From NCBI GenBank assembly GCA_022414725.1, contig CM039465.1, forward strand, positions 45,880,424-45,944,423: 64,000 nt of DNA, read 5' to 3'. The notes beneath the pieces are model-generated. The model searched no databases and was not told where the DNA came from. It worked only from the letters and a program-made list of their open reading frames with translations. Positions 42,101 through 55,200 of the stretch are shown in pieces; the first letter of the stretch is position 1, and every line of letters begins with the position of its first letter. Origin of the DNA: Microglena sp. YARC (lineage: Eukaryota > Chlorophyta > Chlorophyceae > Chlamydomonadales > Chlamydomonadaceae). The translations under genes and the position numbers were made by a program.

Positions 42101-45100
42101 AGTGCCACACACACTAGAGATGGCATGCACACCAATCGGCACACCCAACTACATATACGTGACTAGCAAAACATAAATTTGAACTATATGCAAGTGCCAC
42201 GCACACTAGAGATGGCACGCACACCAATCGGCACACCCAACTACATATACGTGACTAGCAAAACATAAATTTGAACTATATGCAAGTGCCACGCACACTA
42301 GAGATGGCACGCACACCAATCGGCACACCCAACTACATATACGTGACTAGCAAAACATAAATTTGAACTATATGCAAGTGCCACGCACACTAGAGGTGGC
42401 ACGCACAACAATCGGCACACCCAACTACATATACGTGACTAGCAAAACATAAATTTGAACTATATGCAAGTGCCACGCACACTAGAGATGGCACGAATAC
42501 CAATCGGCACCCCCTACCACATATAAGTGACTAGCAAAACACAAACTTGAACATCAACTACATGTCAGTGCCACGCACACTAGAGATTGAGTGCACACCA
42601 ATCAGCACCCCCTACTACACGTGAGTGCCTCATCAAACTTGAACACAAACAAAAACTAGATGTGAGTGGCTCGTCAAAACTTGGAATCAAAATTAAACAC
42701 CATGTCAGGGCAACGCACCCTAGAGATGGCACGCACACCATTCGGCACCCCCTACTAAATGTGAGTGACTCAAAAATCTAGAGTGACACGTCAAAATTTG
42801 GAATCCAAATTAAACAACACGTCAGTGCAATGCACCCAAGAGATGGTGCGCACACCAATCAGCACACCCAGATATATGTGAGTGCCACAAACTCCACCCC
42901 TCAGTCCAACCACGCACCCCTCTATCCACCCACCCCACCACCCTTCCAACCACCCTCCCACCCACACACCCACACACCCACACACCCACACACCCTCCCA
43001 CCCTCCCACCCACCCACTCACCCACCAGCCCACCCACCTGCCCCTCTACCGCCACCCGCAATTGTGTTGCATTCATAGACCCACCCACCCACCAGCCCAC
43101 CCACCTGCCCGTCTACCTGCCACCCGCAATTGTGTTGCATTCATAGACCCACCCACCCACCCACCCACCCATCCACCCACCCACCAGCCCACCCACCTGC
43201 CCGTCTACCCGCCACCCGCAATTGTGTTGCATTCATAGACCCCACCCACCCACCCACCCACCCCAAAATGATATGTAGGGCCCCAGAGATCTACGAGGAG
43301 AAGCCATACTCTTACAAGAGTGACGTGTGGGCGCTTGGATGTGTGATGTACGAGTTGTTAGCCAAGAAGGCTGCTTTTGCTGCCGACAATCTCTCCAGGG
43401 TTGTGATGAGGGTGAGTGGGAAGTGGCATGTGGGTTTGCCCCCCAAGGCTGTGTCGTGTACGCACTGCTAGCTGACAACCTCTCCAGGGTGGGTGGGCAG
43501 TGCGCACTGCTAGCTGATAGTCTCTCTAGGGTTGTGATAAGGGGTAGGCAGTGCCATGTGGGTTTGGGGCTGTGTCGTGTACGCACTGCTAGCTGATAGG
43601 ATTGCTAGCTCCAGGTTTATCATGAGGGGAGTGCTGCATTGGTGGTGTTCATGTCATTTTTGGTGGAGCCCCCTCTTCATGGGGGCGCGAGCCCCCATGT
43701 TCACCCATTTGTCCGTCCGACCGACCATTCATCCATCCGTCTGAAGCCCGACACGTCAGCCAACGGTTTCGTAACTAAATCGCTGCTGTTGCCACCTGTT
43801 GATCTGTCGCGATCACTCTCCGCCAATTTTAGCATCGTAGGCGACGCTGCATCGAACTTGTTTCCACCCACCACCCACCGGCCACCCACCACCCCTCTTG
43901 CCCTCCCTGTAGGTGATCAAGGGTGTATACATTCCCCTCCCTGATGACTACTCAAGTGATCTGTGCCAAGTGGTGAACTCAATGCTGATCAAGGATTTGG
44001 CCAACAGACTGTCTGCCAATGACCTGCTGCAGCAAACACCCACCCACCCACCACCCACCAACACCAAAACACCCACCCACCAAACACCAAACACCTACCA
44101 CCCACCCACCACCCACCACCCACCAAACACCCACCAACCACCAAACACCCGCCACTCACCCGCCACCCACCACCCACACACACACACATTACCAACCACC
44201 ACCCACTCACCCACCACCCAACCAATCACCCACCCACCCACCCCCTTGCCCCCCCCCCTGTAGGTGATCAAGGGCTTATACGATCCCCTCCCTGATGACT
44301 ACTCAAGTGATCTGTGCCAAGTGGTGAACTCCATGCTGACCAAGGATGTGGCCAACAGACCGTCTGCCAATGACCTGCTGCAGCACCCCTCTGTAGTGCC
44401 GCGTGTACAACGATATCTCGACTCTCTCTCTGCCGCCAACTCTAATGGATGGAGCACTTGGCGCATGAAGCTACCGCCCACTGTGTTGGTGCAGATGGCG
44501 AATGTCATTGCGCAGAGTCGCAAGTCTTGGGCTGGGAGCAATGTACCCACACAGGTGATTTGTGTTTGTTTTTTGTCGGTATATTTTGTATTTGTAGTGC
44601 TATTGCTACTGGATTTGTACATTTCCCAAGCCGTACATGGTGCATGAAGCTACCGCCTACTGTGCTGGTTCAGATGGCCAATGTTATCGCGCAGAGTCGC
44701 AAGTCTTGGGCTGGGAGCAATGCACCCCCACAGTTTTTTTTTGTGTGTGTGCTTATTTTGTATTCAAATTGCTTTTGTTATGGGTTCTCTGGGGTTATGT
44801 ATATTTTCCAAGCCGTACCGGGCACATTCATGTGCAGGCAGGACTAGTGGGAACATCACCACCACCATCACCACCACCATCACCATCACCACCACCATCA
44901 CCAACATCAACACCAACATCTGGCAGGTCACCACCAGCACCGACACCAACACCACGAACACCAACACCATTCACATGAGCAGGCATTAGGCAGCAGGACT
45001 GGTGGTAACACAAACACCACCACCACCACTTGGCAGGTCACCACCACCACCAACAACAACACCAACAATAACAACACCAGCAACACCACCACCATTCACA

Positions 45101-46177
45101 TGAGCAGGCATTAGGCAGCAAGACTGGTGGTACCAAAAACACAAACACCACCTGGCAGGTCACCACCACCAACACCACCACCACCACCACCAACACCATT
45201 TACATGAGCAGGCATTAGGCAGCAGGACTGGTGGTACCACCAACACAAACACCACCTGGCAGGTCACCACCACCACCACCACCATTCACATGGGCAGGCA
45301 GAAGGACTAGTGGGAGTGTAGCCTAGACTATGTATGCCCCCCCCCCCCCCCCCCACACACACACCCCACACACACACCACCACCACCACCACAACCATCC
45401 CCCCCCCCACACACGAGAATATGCATGCCCCCCCCTGACGCCCCCCTCCCATCCTGATGTCCCCCTCCTGATTTACACCTGCAGGCAGGACTAGTGGAAA
45501 CATCACCACCACCATCACCACCACCAGCACCACAACCAACACAAACACAATGACAAACGGAAACAACACCATTCAAATGTGCAGGCAGGAGGCAACAGGA
45601 CCAGTGGGAGTGGAGCCGAGGAGGTATCGAGGAAGGTTAGTAGAATCCCTCAGTGCATCGAAGATATGATGACCTCCATGGAGGTATGAAGTATCAAAGG
45701 AAGTATATTTATATATTTATGTATGTTAATATATATAAGATATTACGTATCGAGCAAGGTTATTAGATATGAGACATATATGTTTGTATATATGTTTGTA
45801 TATGTTAAATCGATATATTAGATATGAGGTGTCGAGGAAGTTTAATAGAATCCCTCAGTGCATAGAAGATATGATGAGCTCGATGGAGGTAACTTATCTG
45901 TATGGTGTGTGTGTGGTGTGTGCGTGGTGGTGGTGGTGGGGCATGCACAGTATCTATATAGATCGATGGAGGTATGTTATTGGATGGTGTGTGTGTGGTG
46001 TGTGTGTGGTGGTGGTGGTGGTGGTGGTGGTGGGGGGCATGCACAGTATCTAGATAGGTCGATGGAGGTATGTTATCTGTATGGCGTGTGTGTTGTGTGT
46101 GTGTGTATCGTGTTTGTGTGTGTGTTGTGTGTGTATAGTATGGTGTGTGTGGTGTGTGTGTATGGTGTGTGTGTGTG

Positions 46178-46212
<35 letters not shown>

Positions 46213-49200
46213 GTGTGGTGGTGGTGGTGGTGGTGGTGGGGGGTATGCACAGTCTCTATATAGGTCGATGGAGGTAAGTTATCTGTGTGGTGTTTGTGAT
46301 GTGTGTGTGTGTGGTGTTTGTGATGTGTGTGTGTGTGTGTGGTGTTTGTGACGTGTGTGTGTGTGTGTGTGTGTGGTGTTTGTGATGTGTGTGTGGTGTT
46401 CTTGATGTGTGTGTGTGTGTGTGGTGTGCCGCAAGTGAAAGCAACGGAAAAAAGGCGAACAGTGTCGGCTATCAGAATCGAGTTCGGAAGACCGAAGCCA
46501 GGGTTCATGACAGGTCCAGGGGCCAGTTAGGGCCAGTCTTTTTTGTGATTGTGTCGGTTGGACAGTCGGTCAGACGGACAGCAGGGTGACCTCGGGGGTT
46601 CCACCAAAGACATGCAAAAATAACAAATAACATATGAAATATGATAAGATATAAGGAGGAAAGTATGAAGTATCAAATATGTGCATTATTGCTGCCCTGT
46701 AGCTCTTAGTTGGGCGTTTCGCAGACAAAATGACCCCCTCCGAAAAAATTGCCGTTCTGATAGCTGAAAGAGTGAAGCGTAACTAGCTCGCTGCTGATCG
46801 TTTTCTCTCCACTCCCTTTTGCTGAATGCTGTCTCACATACAAGACAGAATACAAATATAATTAGGGAACGGCAAGTCATATGATGTAGACCGAAGACGA
46901 TTACGATATCATATGATATCATACAAAAATCATGTGATTTAATATCATATGATATGATGGCCCAGGCCAAAGCTTCCTAGTCACACCACCGGCATCATAT
47001 GATATCATATGATGACATGATATCATATGATATCGTATTGCCGATCCCTAGAGATGATGAAAGACGTAAAAAAAAAATATATATATATATATATAACGCT
47101 TGGGGGGCGTGGTGTGAAGGGCACCCTTCCGTACGCTACAGCAGATTAAAAATAGACCTTCAAAATAAAACACAAATATGAACAATAAAATGAAAAAATG
47201 GGGGGGAAAATGAAATATGTGCATGCATCCTTGCCTTGCAGCTCAAAGAGGGTTTCTCCCTCCAGTCCCTGCTGCTGAATGATGTCTCATATGCAAACCA
47301 TAATAAAAAGAAATGACAGATGTAAAAAACAAAGCAGGGTGGCGTGGCCTTAAGGCGGCCCTTCCGTATGCCACAGCTGATTACAAAAACAACATATGTA
47401 TATAAAACGAATTATGAAATATGTGCATGCATCCTTGCCTTGCAGCTCAAAGAGGGTTTCTCCCTCCAGTCCCTGCTGCTGAATGATGTCTCATATGCAA
47501 ACCATAATAAAAATATATGACAGATGTAAAAAACAAAGCAGGGTGGCGTGGCCTTAAGGCGGCCCTTCCGTATGCCACAGCTGATTAAAAAAACAACATA
47601 TGTATATAAAACGAATTATGAAATATGTGCATGCATTCATGCCTTGCAGCTCATAGAGGGCTTCTCCCTTCAGTCCCTGCTGCTGAATGATGTCTCATAT
47701 GCAAACCATAATAAAAATATATGACAGATGTAAAAAACAAAGCAGGGTGGCGTGGCCTTAAGGCGGCCCTTCCGTATGCCACAGCTGATTACAAAAACAA
47801 CATATGTATATAAAACGAATTATGAAATATGTGCATGCATTCATGCCTTGCAGCTCATAGAGGGCTTCTCCCTTCAGTCCCTGCTGCTGAATGATGTCTC
47901 ATATGCAAACCATAATAAAAAATATATGACAGATGTAAAAAACAAAGCAGGGTGGCGTGGCCTTAAGGCGGCCCTTCCGTATGCCACAGCTGATTAAAAA
48001 AACAACATATGTATATAAAACGAATTATGAAATATGTGCATGCATTCATGCCTTGCAGCTCATAGAGGGCTTCTCCCTTCAGTCCCTGCTGCTGAATGAT
48101 GTCTCATATGCAAACCATAATAAAAATATATGACAGATGTAAAAAACAAAGCAGGGTGGCGTGGCCTTAAGGCGGCCCTTCCGTATGCCACAGCTGATTA
48201 AAAAAACAACATATGTATATAAAACGAATTATGAAATATGTGCATGCATTCATGCCTTGCAGCTCATAGAGGGCTTCTCCCTTCAGTCCCTGCTGCTGAA
48301 TGATGTCTCATATGCAAACCATAATAAAAATATATGACAGATGTAAAAAACAAAGCAGGGTGGCGTGGCCTTAAGGCGGCCCTTCCGTATGCCACAGCTG
48401 ATTAAAAAAACAACATATGTATATAAAACGAATTATGAAATATGTGCATGCATTCATGCCTTGCAGCTCATAGAGGGCTTCTCCCTTCAGTCCCTGCTGC
48501 TGAATGATGTCTCATATGCAAACCATAATAAAAATATATGACAGATGTAAAAAAACAAAGCAGGGTGGCGTGGCCTTAAGGCGGCCCTTCCGTATGCCAC
48601 AGCTGATTAAAAAAACAACATATGTATATAAAACGAATTATGAAATATGTGCATGCATTCATGCCTTGCAGCTCATAGAGGGCTTCTCCCTTCAGTCCCT
48701 GCTGCTGAATGATGTCTCATATGCAAACCATAATAAAAATATATGACAGATGTAAAAAACAAAGCAGGGTGGCGTGGCCTTAAGGCGGCCCTTCCGTATG
48801 CCACAGCTGATTAAAAAAACAACATATGTATATAAAACGAATTATGAAATATGTGCATGCATTCATGCCTTGCAGCTCATAGAGGGCTTCTCCCTCAGTC
48901 CCTGCTGCTGAATGATGTCTCATATGCAAACCATAATAAAAATATATGACAGATGTAAAAAACAAAGCAGGGTGGCGTGGCCTTAAGGCGGCCCTCCGTA
49001 TGCCACAGCTGATTAAAAAAACAACATATGTATATAAAACGAATTATGAAATATGTGCATGCATTCATGCCTTGCAGCTCATAGAGGGCTTCTCCCTTCA
49101 GTCCCTGCTGCTGAATGATGTCTCATATGCAAACCATAATAAAAATATATGACAGATGTAAAAAACAAAGCAGGGTGGCGTGGCCTTAAGGCGGCCCTTC

Positions 49201-52200
49201 CGTATGCCACAGCTGATTAAAAAAACAACATATGTATATAAAACGAATTATGAAATATGTGCATGCATTCATGCCTTGCAGCTCATAGAGGGCTTCTCCC
49301 TTCAGTCCCTGCTGCTGAATGATGTCTCATATGCAAACCATAATAAAAATATATGACAGATGTAAAAAACAAAGCAGGGTGGCGTGGCCTTAAGGCGGCC
49401 CTTCCGTATGCCACAGCTGATTAAAAAAACAACATATGTATATAAAACGAATTATGAAAATATGTGCATGCATTCATGCCTTGCAGCTCATAGAGGGCTT
49501 CTCCCTTCAGTCCCTGCTGCTGAATGATGTCTCATATGCAAACCATAATAAAAATATATGACAGATGTAAAAAACAAAGCAGGGTGGCGTGGCCTTAAGG
49601 CGGCCCTTCCGTATGCCACAGCTGATTAAAAAAACAACATATGTATATAAAACGAATTATGAAATATGTGCATGCATTCATGCTTGCAGCTCATAGAGGG
49701 CTTCTCCTTCAGTCCCTGCTGCTGAATGATGTCTCATATGCAAACCATAATAAAAATATATGACAGATGTAAAAAACAAAGCAGGGTGGCGTGGCCTTAA
49801 GGCGGCCCTTCCGTATGCCACAGCTGATTAAAAAAACAACATATGTATATAAAACGAATTATGAAATATGTGCATGCATTCATGCCTTGCAGCTCATAGA
49901 GGGCTTCTCCCTTCAGTCCCTGCTGCTGAATGATGTCTCATATGCAAACCATAATAAAAATATATGACAGATGTAAAAAACAAAGCAGGGTGGCGTGGCC
50001 TTAAGGCGGCCCTTCCGTATGCCACAGCTGATTAAAAAAACAACATATGTATATAAAACGAATTATGAAATATGTGCATGCATTCATGCCTTGCAGCTCA
50101 TAGAGGGCTTCTCCCTTCAGTCCCTGCTGCTGAATGATGTCTCATATGCAAACCATAATAAAAATATATGACAGATGTAAAAAACAAAGCAGGGTGGCGT
50201 GGCCTTAAGGCGGCCCTTCCGTATGCCACAGCTGATTAAAAAAACAACATATGTATATAAAACGAATTATGAAATATGTGCATGCATTCATGCCTTGCAG
50301 CTCATAGAGGGCTTCTCCCTTCAGTCCCTGCTGCTGAATGATGTCTCATATGCAAACCATAATAAAAATATATGACAGATGTAAAAAACAAAGCAGGGTG
50401 GCGTGGCCTTAAGGCGGCCCTTCCGTATGCCACAGCTGATTAAAAAAACAACATATGTATATAAAACGAATTATGAAATATGTGCATGCATTCATGCCTT
50501 GCAGCTCATAGAGGGCTTCTCCCTTCAGTCCCTGCTGCTGAATGATGTCTCATATGCAAACCATAATAAAAATATATGACAGATGTAAAAAACAAAGCAG
50601 GGTGGCGTGGCCTTAAGGCGGCCCTTCCGTATGCCACAGCTGATTAAAAAAACAACATATGTATATAAAACGAATTATGAAATATGTGCATGCATTCATG
50701 CCTTGCAGCTCATAGAGGGCTTCTCCCTTCAGTCCCTGCTGCTGAATGATGTCTCATATGCAAACCATAATAAAAATATATGACAGATGTAAAAAACAAA
50801 GCAGGGTGGCGTGGCCTTAAGGCGGCCCTTCCGTATGCCACAGCTGATTAAAAAAACAACATATGTATATAAAACGAATTATGAAATATGTGCATGCATT
50901 CATGCCTTGCAGCTCATAGAGGGCTTCTCCCTTCAGTCCCTGCTGCTGAATGATGTCTCATATGCAAACCATAATAAAAATATATGACAGATGTAAAAAA
51001 CAAAGCAGGGTGGCGTGGCCTTAAGGCGGCCCTTCCGTATGCCACAGCTGATTAAAAAAACAACATATGTATATAAAACGAATTATGAAATATGTGCATG
51101 CATTCATGCCTTGCAGCTCATAGAGGGCTTCTCCCTTCAGTCCCTGCTGCTGAATGATGTCTCATATGCAAACCATAATAAAAATATATGACAGATGTAA
51201 AAAACAAAGCAGGGTGGCGTGGCCTTAAGGCGGCCCTTCCGTATGCCACAGCTGATTAAAAAAACAACATATGTATATAAAACGAATTATGAAATATGTG
51301 CATGCATTCATGCCTTGCAGCTCATAGAGGGCTTCTCCCTTCAGTCCCTGCTGCTGAATGATGTCTCATATGCAAACCATAATAAAAATATATGACAGAT
51401 GTAAAAAACAAAGCAGGGTGGCGTGGCCTTAAGGCGGCCCTTCCGTATGCCACAGCTGATTAAAAAAACAACATATGTATATAAAACGAATTATGAAATA
51501 TGTGCATGCATTCATGCCTTGCAGCTCATAGAGGGCTTCTCCCTTCAGTCCCTGCTGCTGAATGATGTCTCATATGCAAACCATAATAAAAATATATGAC
51601 AGATGTAAAAAACAAAGCAGGGTGGCGTGGCCTTAAGGCGGCCCTTCCGTATGCCACAGCTGATTAAAAAAACAACATATGTATATAAAACGAATTATGA
51701 AATATGTGCATGCATTCATGCCTTGCAGCTCATAGAGGGCTTCTCCCTTCAGTCCCTGCTGCTGAATGATGTCTCATATGCAAACCATAATAAAAATATA
51801 TGACAGATGTAAAAAACAAAGCAGGGTGGCGTGGCCTTAAGGCGGCCCTTCCGTATGCCACAGCTGATTAAAAAAACAACATATGTATATAAAACGAATT
51901 ATGAAATATGTGCATGCATTCATGCCTTGCAGCTCATAGAGGGCTTCTCCCTTCAGTCCCTGCTGCTGAATGATGTCTCATATGCAAACCATAATAAAAA
52001 TATATGACAGATGTAAAAACAAAGCAGGGTGGCGTGGCCTTAAGGCGGCCCTTCCGTATGCCACAGCTGATTAAAAAAACAACATATGTATATAAAACGA
52101 ATTATGAAATATGTGCATGCATTCATGCCTTGCAGCTCATAGAGGGCTTCTCCCTTCAGTCCCTGCTGCTGAATGATGTCTCATATGCAAACCATAATAA

Positions 52201-55200
52201 AAATATATGACAGATGTAAAAAAACAAAGCAGGGTGGCGTGGCCTTAAGGCGGCCCTTCCGTATGCCACAGCTGATTAAAAAAACAACATATGTATATAA
52301 AACGAATTATGAAATATGTGCATGCATTCATGCCTTGCAGCTCATAGAGGGCTTCTCCCTTCAGTCCCTGCTGCTGAATGATGTCTCATATGCAAACCAT
52401 AATAAAAATATATGACAGATGTAAAAAACAAAGCAGGGTGGCGTGGCCTTAAGGCGGCCCTTCCGTATGCCACAGCTGATTAAAAAAACAACATATGTAT
52501 ATAAAACGAATTATGAAATATGTGCATGCATTCATGCCTTGCAGCTCATAGAGGGCTTCTCCCTTCAGTCCCTGCTGCTGAATGATGTCTCATATGCAAA
52601 CCATAATAAAAATATATGACAGATGTAAAAAACAAAGCAGGGTGGCGTGGCCTTAAGGCGGCCCTTCCGTATGCCACAGCTGATTAAAAAAACAACATAT
52701 GTATATAAAACGAATTATGAAATATGTGCATGCATTCATGCCTTGCAGCTCATAGAGGGCTTCTCCCTTCAGTCCCTGCTGCTGAATGATGTCTCATATG
52801 CAAACCATAATAAAAATATATGACAGATGTAAAAAACAAAGCAGGGTGGCGTGGCCTTAAGGCGGCCCTTCCGTATGCCACAGCTGATTAAAAAAACAAC
52901 ATATGTATATAAAACGAATTATGAAATATGTGCATGCATTCATGCCTTGCAGCTCATAGAGGGCTTCTCCCTTCAGTCCCTGCTGCTGAATGATGTCTCA
53001 TATGCAAACCATAATAAAAATATATGACAGATGTAAAAAACAAAGCAGGGTGGCGTGGCCTTAAGGCGGCCCTTCCGTATGCCACAGCTGATTAAAAAAA
53101 CAACATATGTATATAAAACGAATTATGAAATATGTGCATGCATTCATGCCTTGCAGCTCATAGAGGGCTTCTCCCTTCAGTCCCTGCTGCTGAATGATGT
53201 CTCATATGCAAACCATAATAAAAATATATGACAGATGTAAAAAACAAAGCAGGGTGGCGTGGCCTTAAGGCGGCCCTTCCGTATGCCACAGCTGATTAAA
53301 AAAACAACATATGTATATAAAACGAATTATGAAATATGTGCATGCATTCATGCCTTGCAGCTCATAGAGGGCTTCTCCCTTCAGTCCCTGCTGCTGAATG
53401 ATGTCTCATATGCAAACCATAATAAAAATATATGACAGATGTAAAAAACAAAGCAGGGTGGCGTGGCCTTAAGGCGGCCCTTCCGTATGCCACAGCTGAT
53501 TAAAAAAACAACATATGTATATAAAACGAATTATGAAATATGTGCATGCATTCATGCCTTGCAGCTCATAGAGGGCTTCTCCCTTCAGTCCCTGCTGCTG
53601 AATGATGTCTCATATGCAAACCATAATAAAAATATATGACAGATGTAAAAAACAAAGCAGGGTGGCGTGGCCTTAAGGCGGCCCTTCCGTATGCCACAGC
53701 TGATTAAAAAAACAACATATGTATATAAAACGAATTATGAAATATGTGCATGCATTCATGCCTTGCAGCTCATAGAGGGCTTCTCCCTTCAGTCCCTGCT
53801 GCTGAATGATGTCTCATATGCAAACCATAATAAAAATATATGACAGATGTAAAAAACAAAGCAGGGTGGCGTGGCCTTAAGGCGGCCCTTCCGTATGCCA
53901 CAGCTGATTAAAAAAACAACATATGTATATAAAACGAATTATGAAATATGTGCATGCATTCATGCCTTGCAGCTCATAGAGGGCTTCTCCCTTCAGTCCC
54001 TGCTGCTGAATGATGTCTCATATGCAAACCATAATAAAAATATATGACAGATGTAAAAAACAAAGCAGGGTGGCGTGGCCTTAAGGCGGCCCTTCCGTAT
54101 GCCACAGCTGATTAAAAAAACAACATATGTATATAAAACGAATTATGAAATATGTGCATGCATTCATGCCTTGCAGCTCATAGAGGGCTTCTCCCTTCAG
54201 TCCCTGCTGCTGAATGATGTCTCATATGCAAACCATAATAAAAATATATGACAGATGTAAAAAACAAAGCAGGGTGGCGTGGCCTTAAGGCGGCCCTTCC
54301 GTATGCCACAGCTGATTAAAAAAACAACATATGTATATAAAACGAATTATGAAATATGTGCATGCATTCATGCCTTGCAGCTCATAGAGGGCTTCTCCCT
54401 TCAGTCCCTGCTGCTGAATGATGTCTCATATGCAAACCATAATAAAAATATATGACAGATGTAAAAAACAAAGCAGGGTGGCGTGGCCTTAAGGCGGCCC
54501 TTCCGTATGCCACAGCTGATTAAAAAAACAACATATGTATATAAAACGAATTATGAAATATGTGCATGCATTCATGCCTTGCAGCTCATAGAGGGCTTCT
54601 CCCTTCAGTCCCTGCTGCTGAATGATGTCTCATATGCAAACCATAATAAAAATATATGACAGATGTAAAAAACAAAGCAGGGTGGCGTGGCCTTAAGGCG
54701 GCCTTCCGTATGCCACAGCTGATTAAAAAAACAACATATGTATATAAAACGAATTATGAAATATGTGCATGCATTCATGCCTTGCAGCTCATAGAGGGCT
54801 TCTCCCTTCAGTCCCTGCTGCTGAATGATGTCTCATATGCAAACCATAATAAAAATATATGACAGATGTAAAAAACAAAGCAGGGTGGCGTGGCCTTAAG
54901 GCGGCCCTTCCGTATGCCACAGCTGATTAAAAAAAACAACATATGTATATAAAACGAATTATGAAATATGTGCATGCATTCATGCCTTGCAGCTCATAGA
55001 GGGCTTCTCCCTTCAGTCCCTGCTGCTGAATGATGTCTCATATGCAAACCATAATAAAAATATATGACAGATGTAAAAAACAAAGCAGGGTGGCGTGGCC
55101 TTAAGGCGGCCCTTCCGTATGCCACAGCTGATTAAAAAAAACAACATATGTATATAAAACGAATTATGAAATATGTGCATGCATTCATGCCTTGCAGCTC

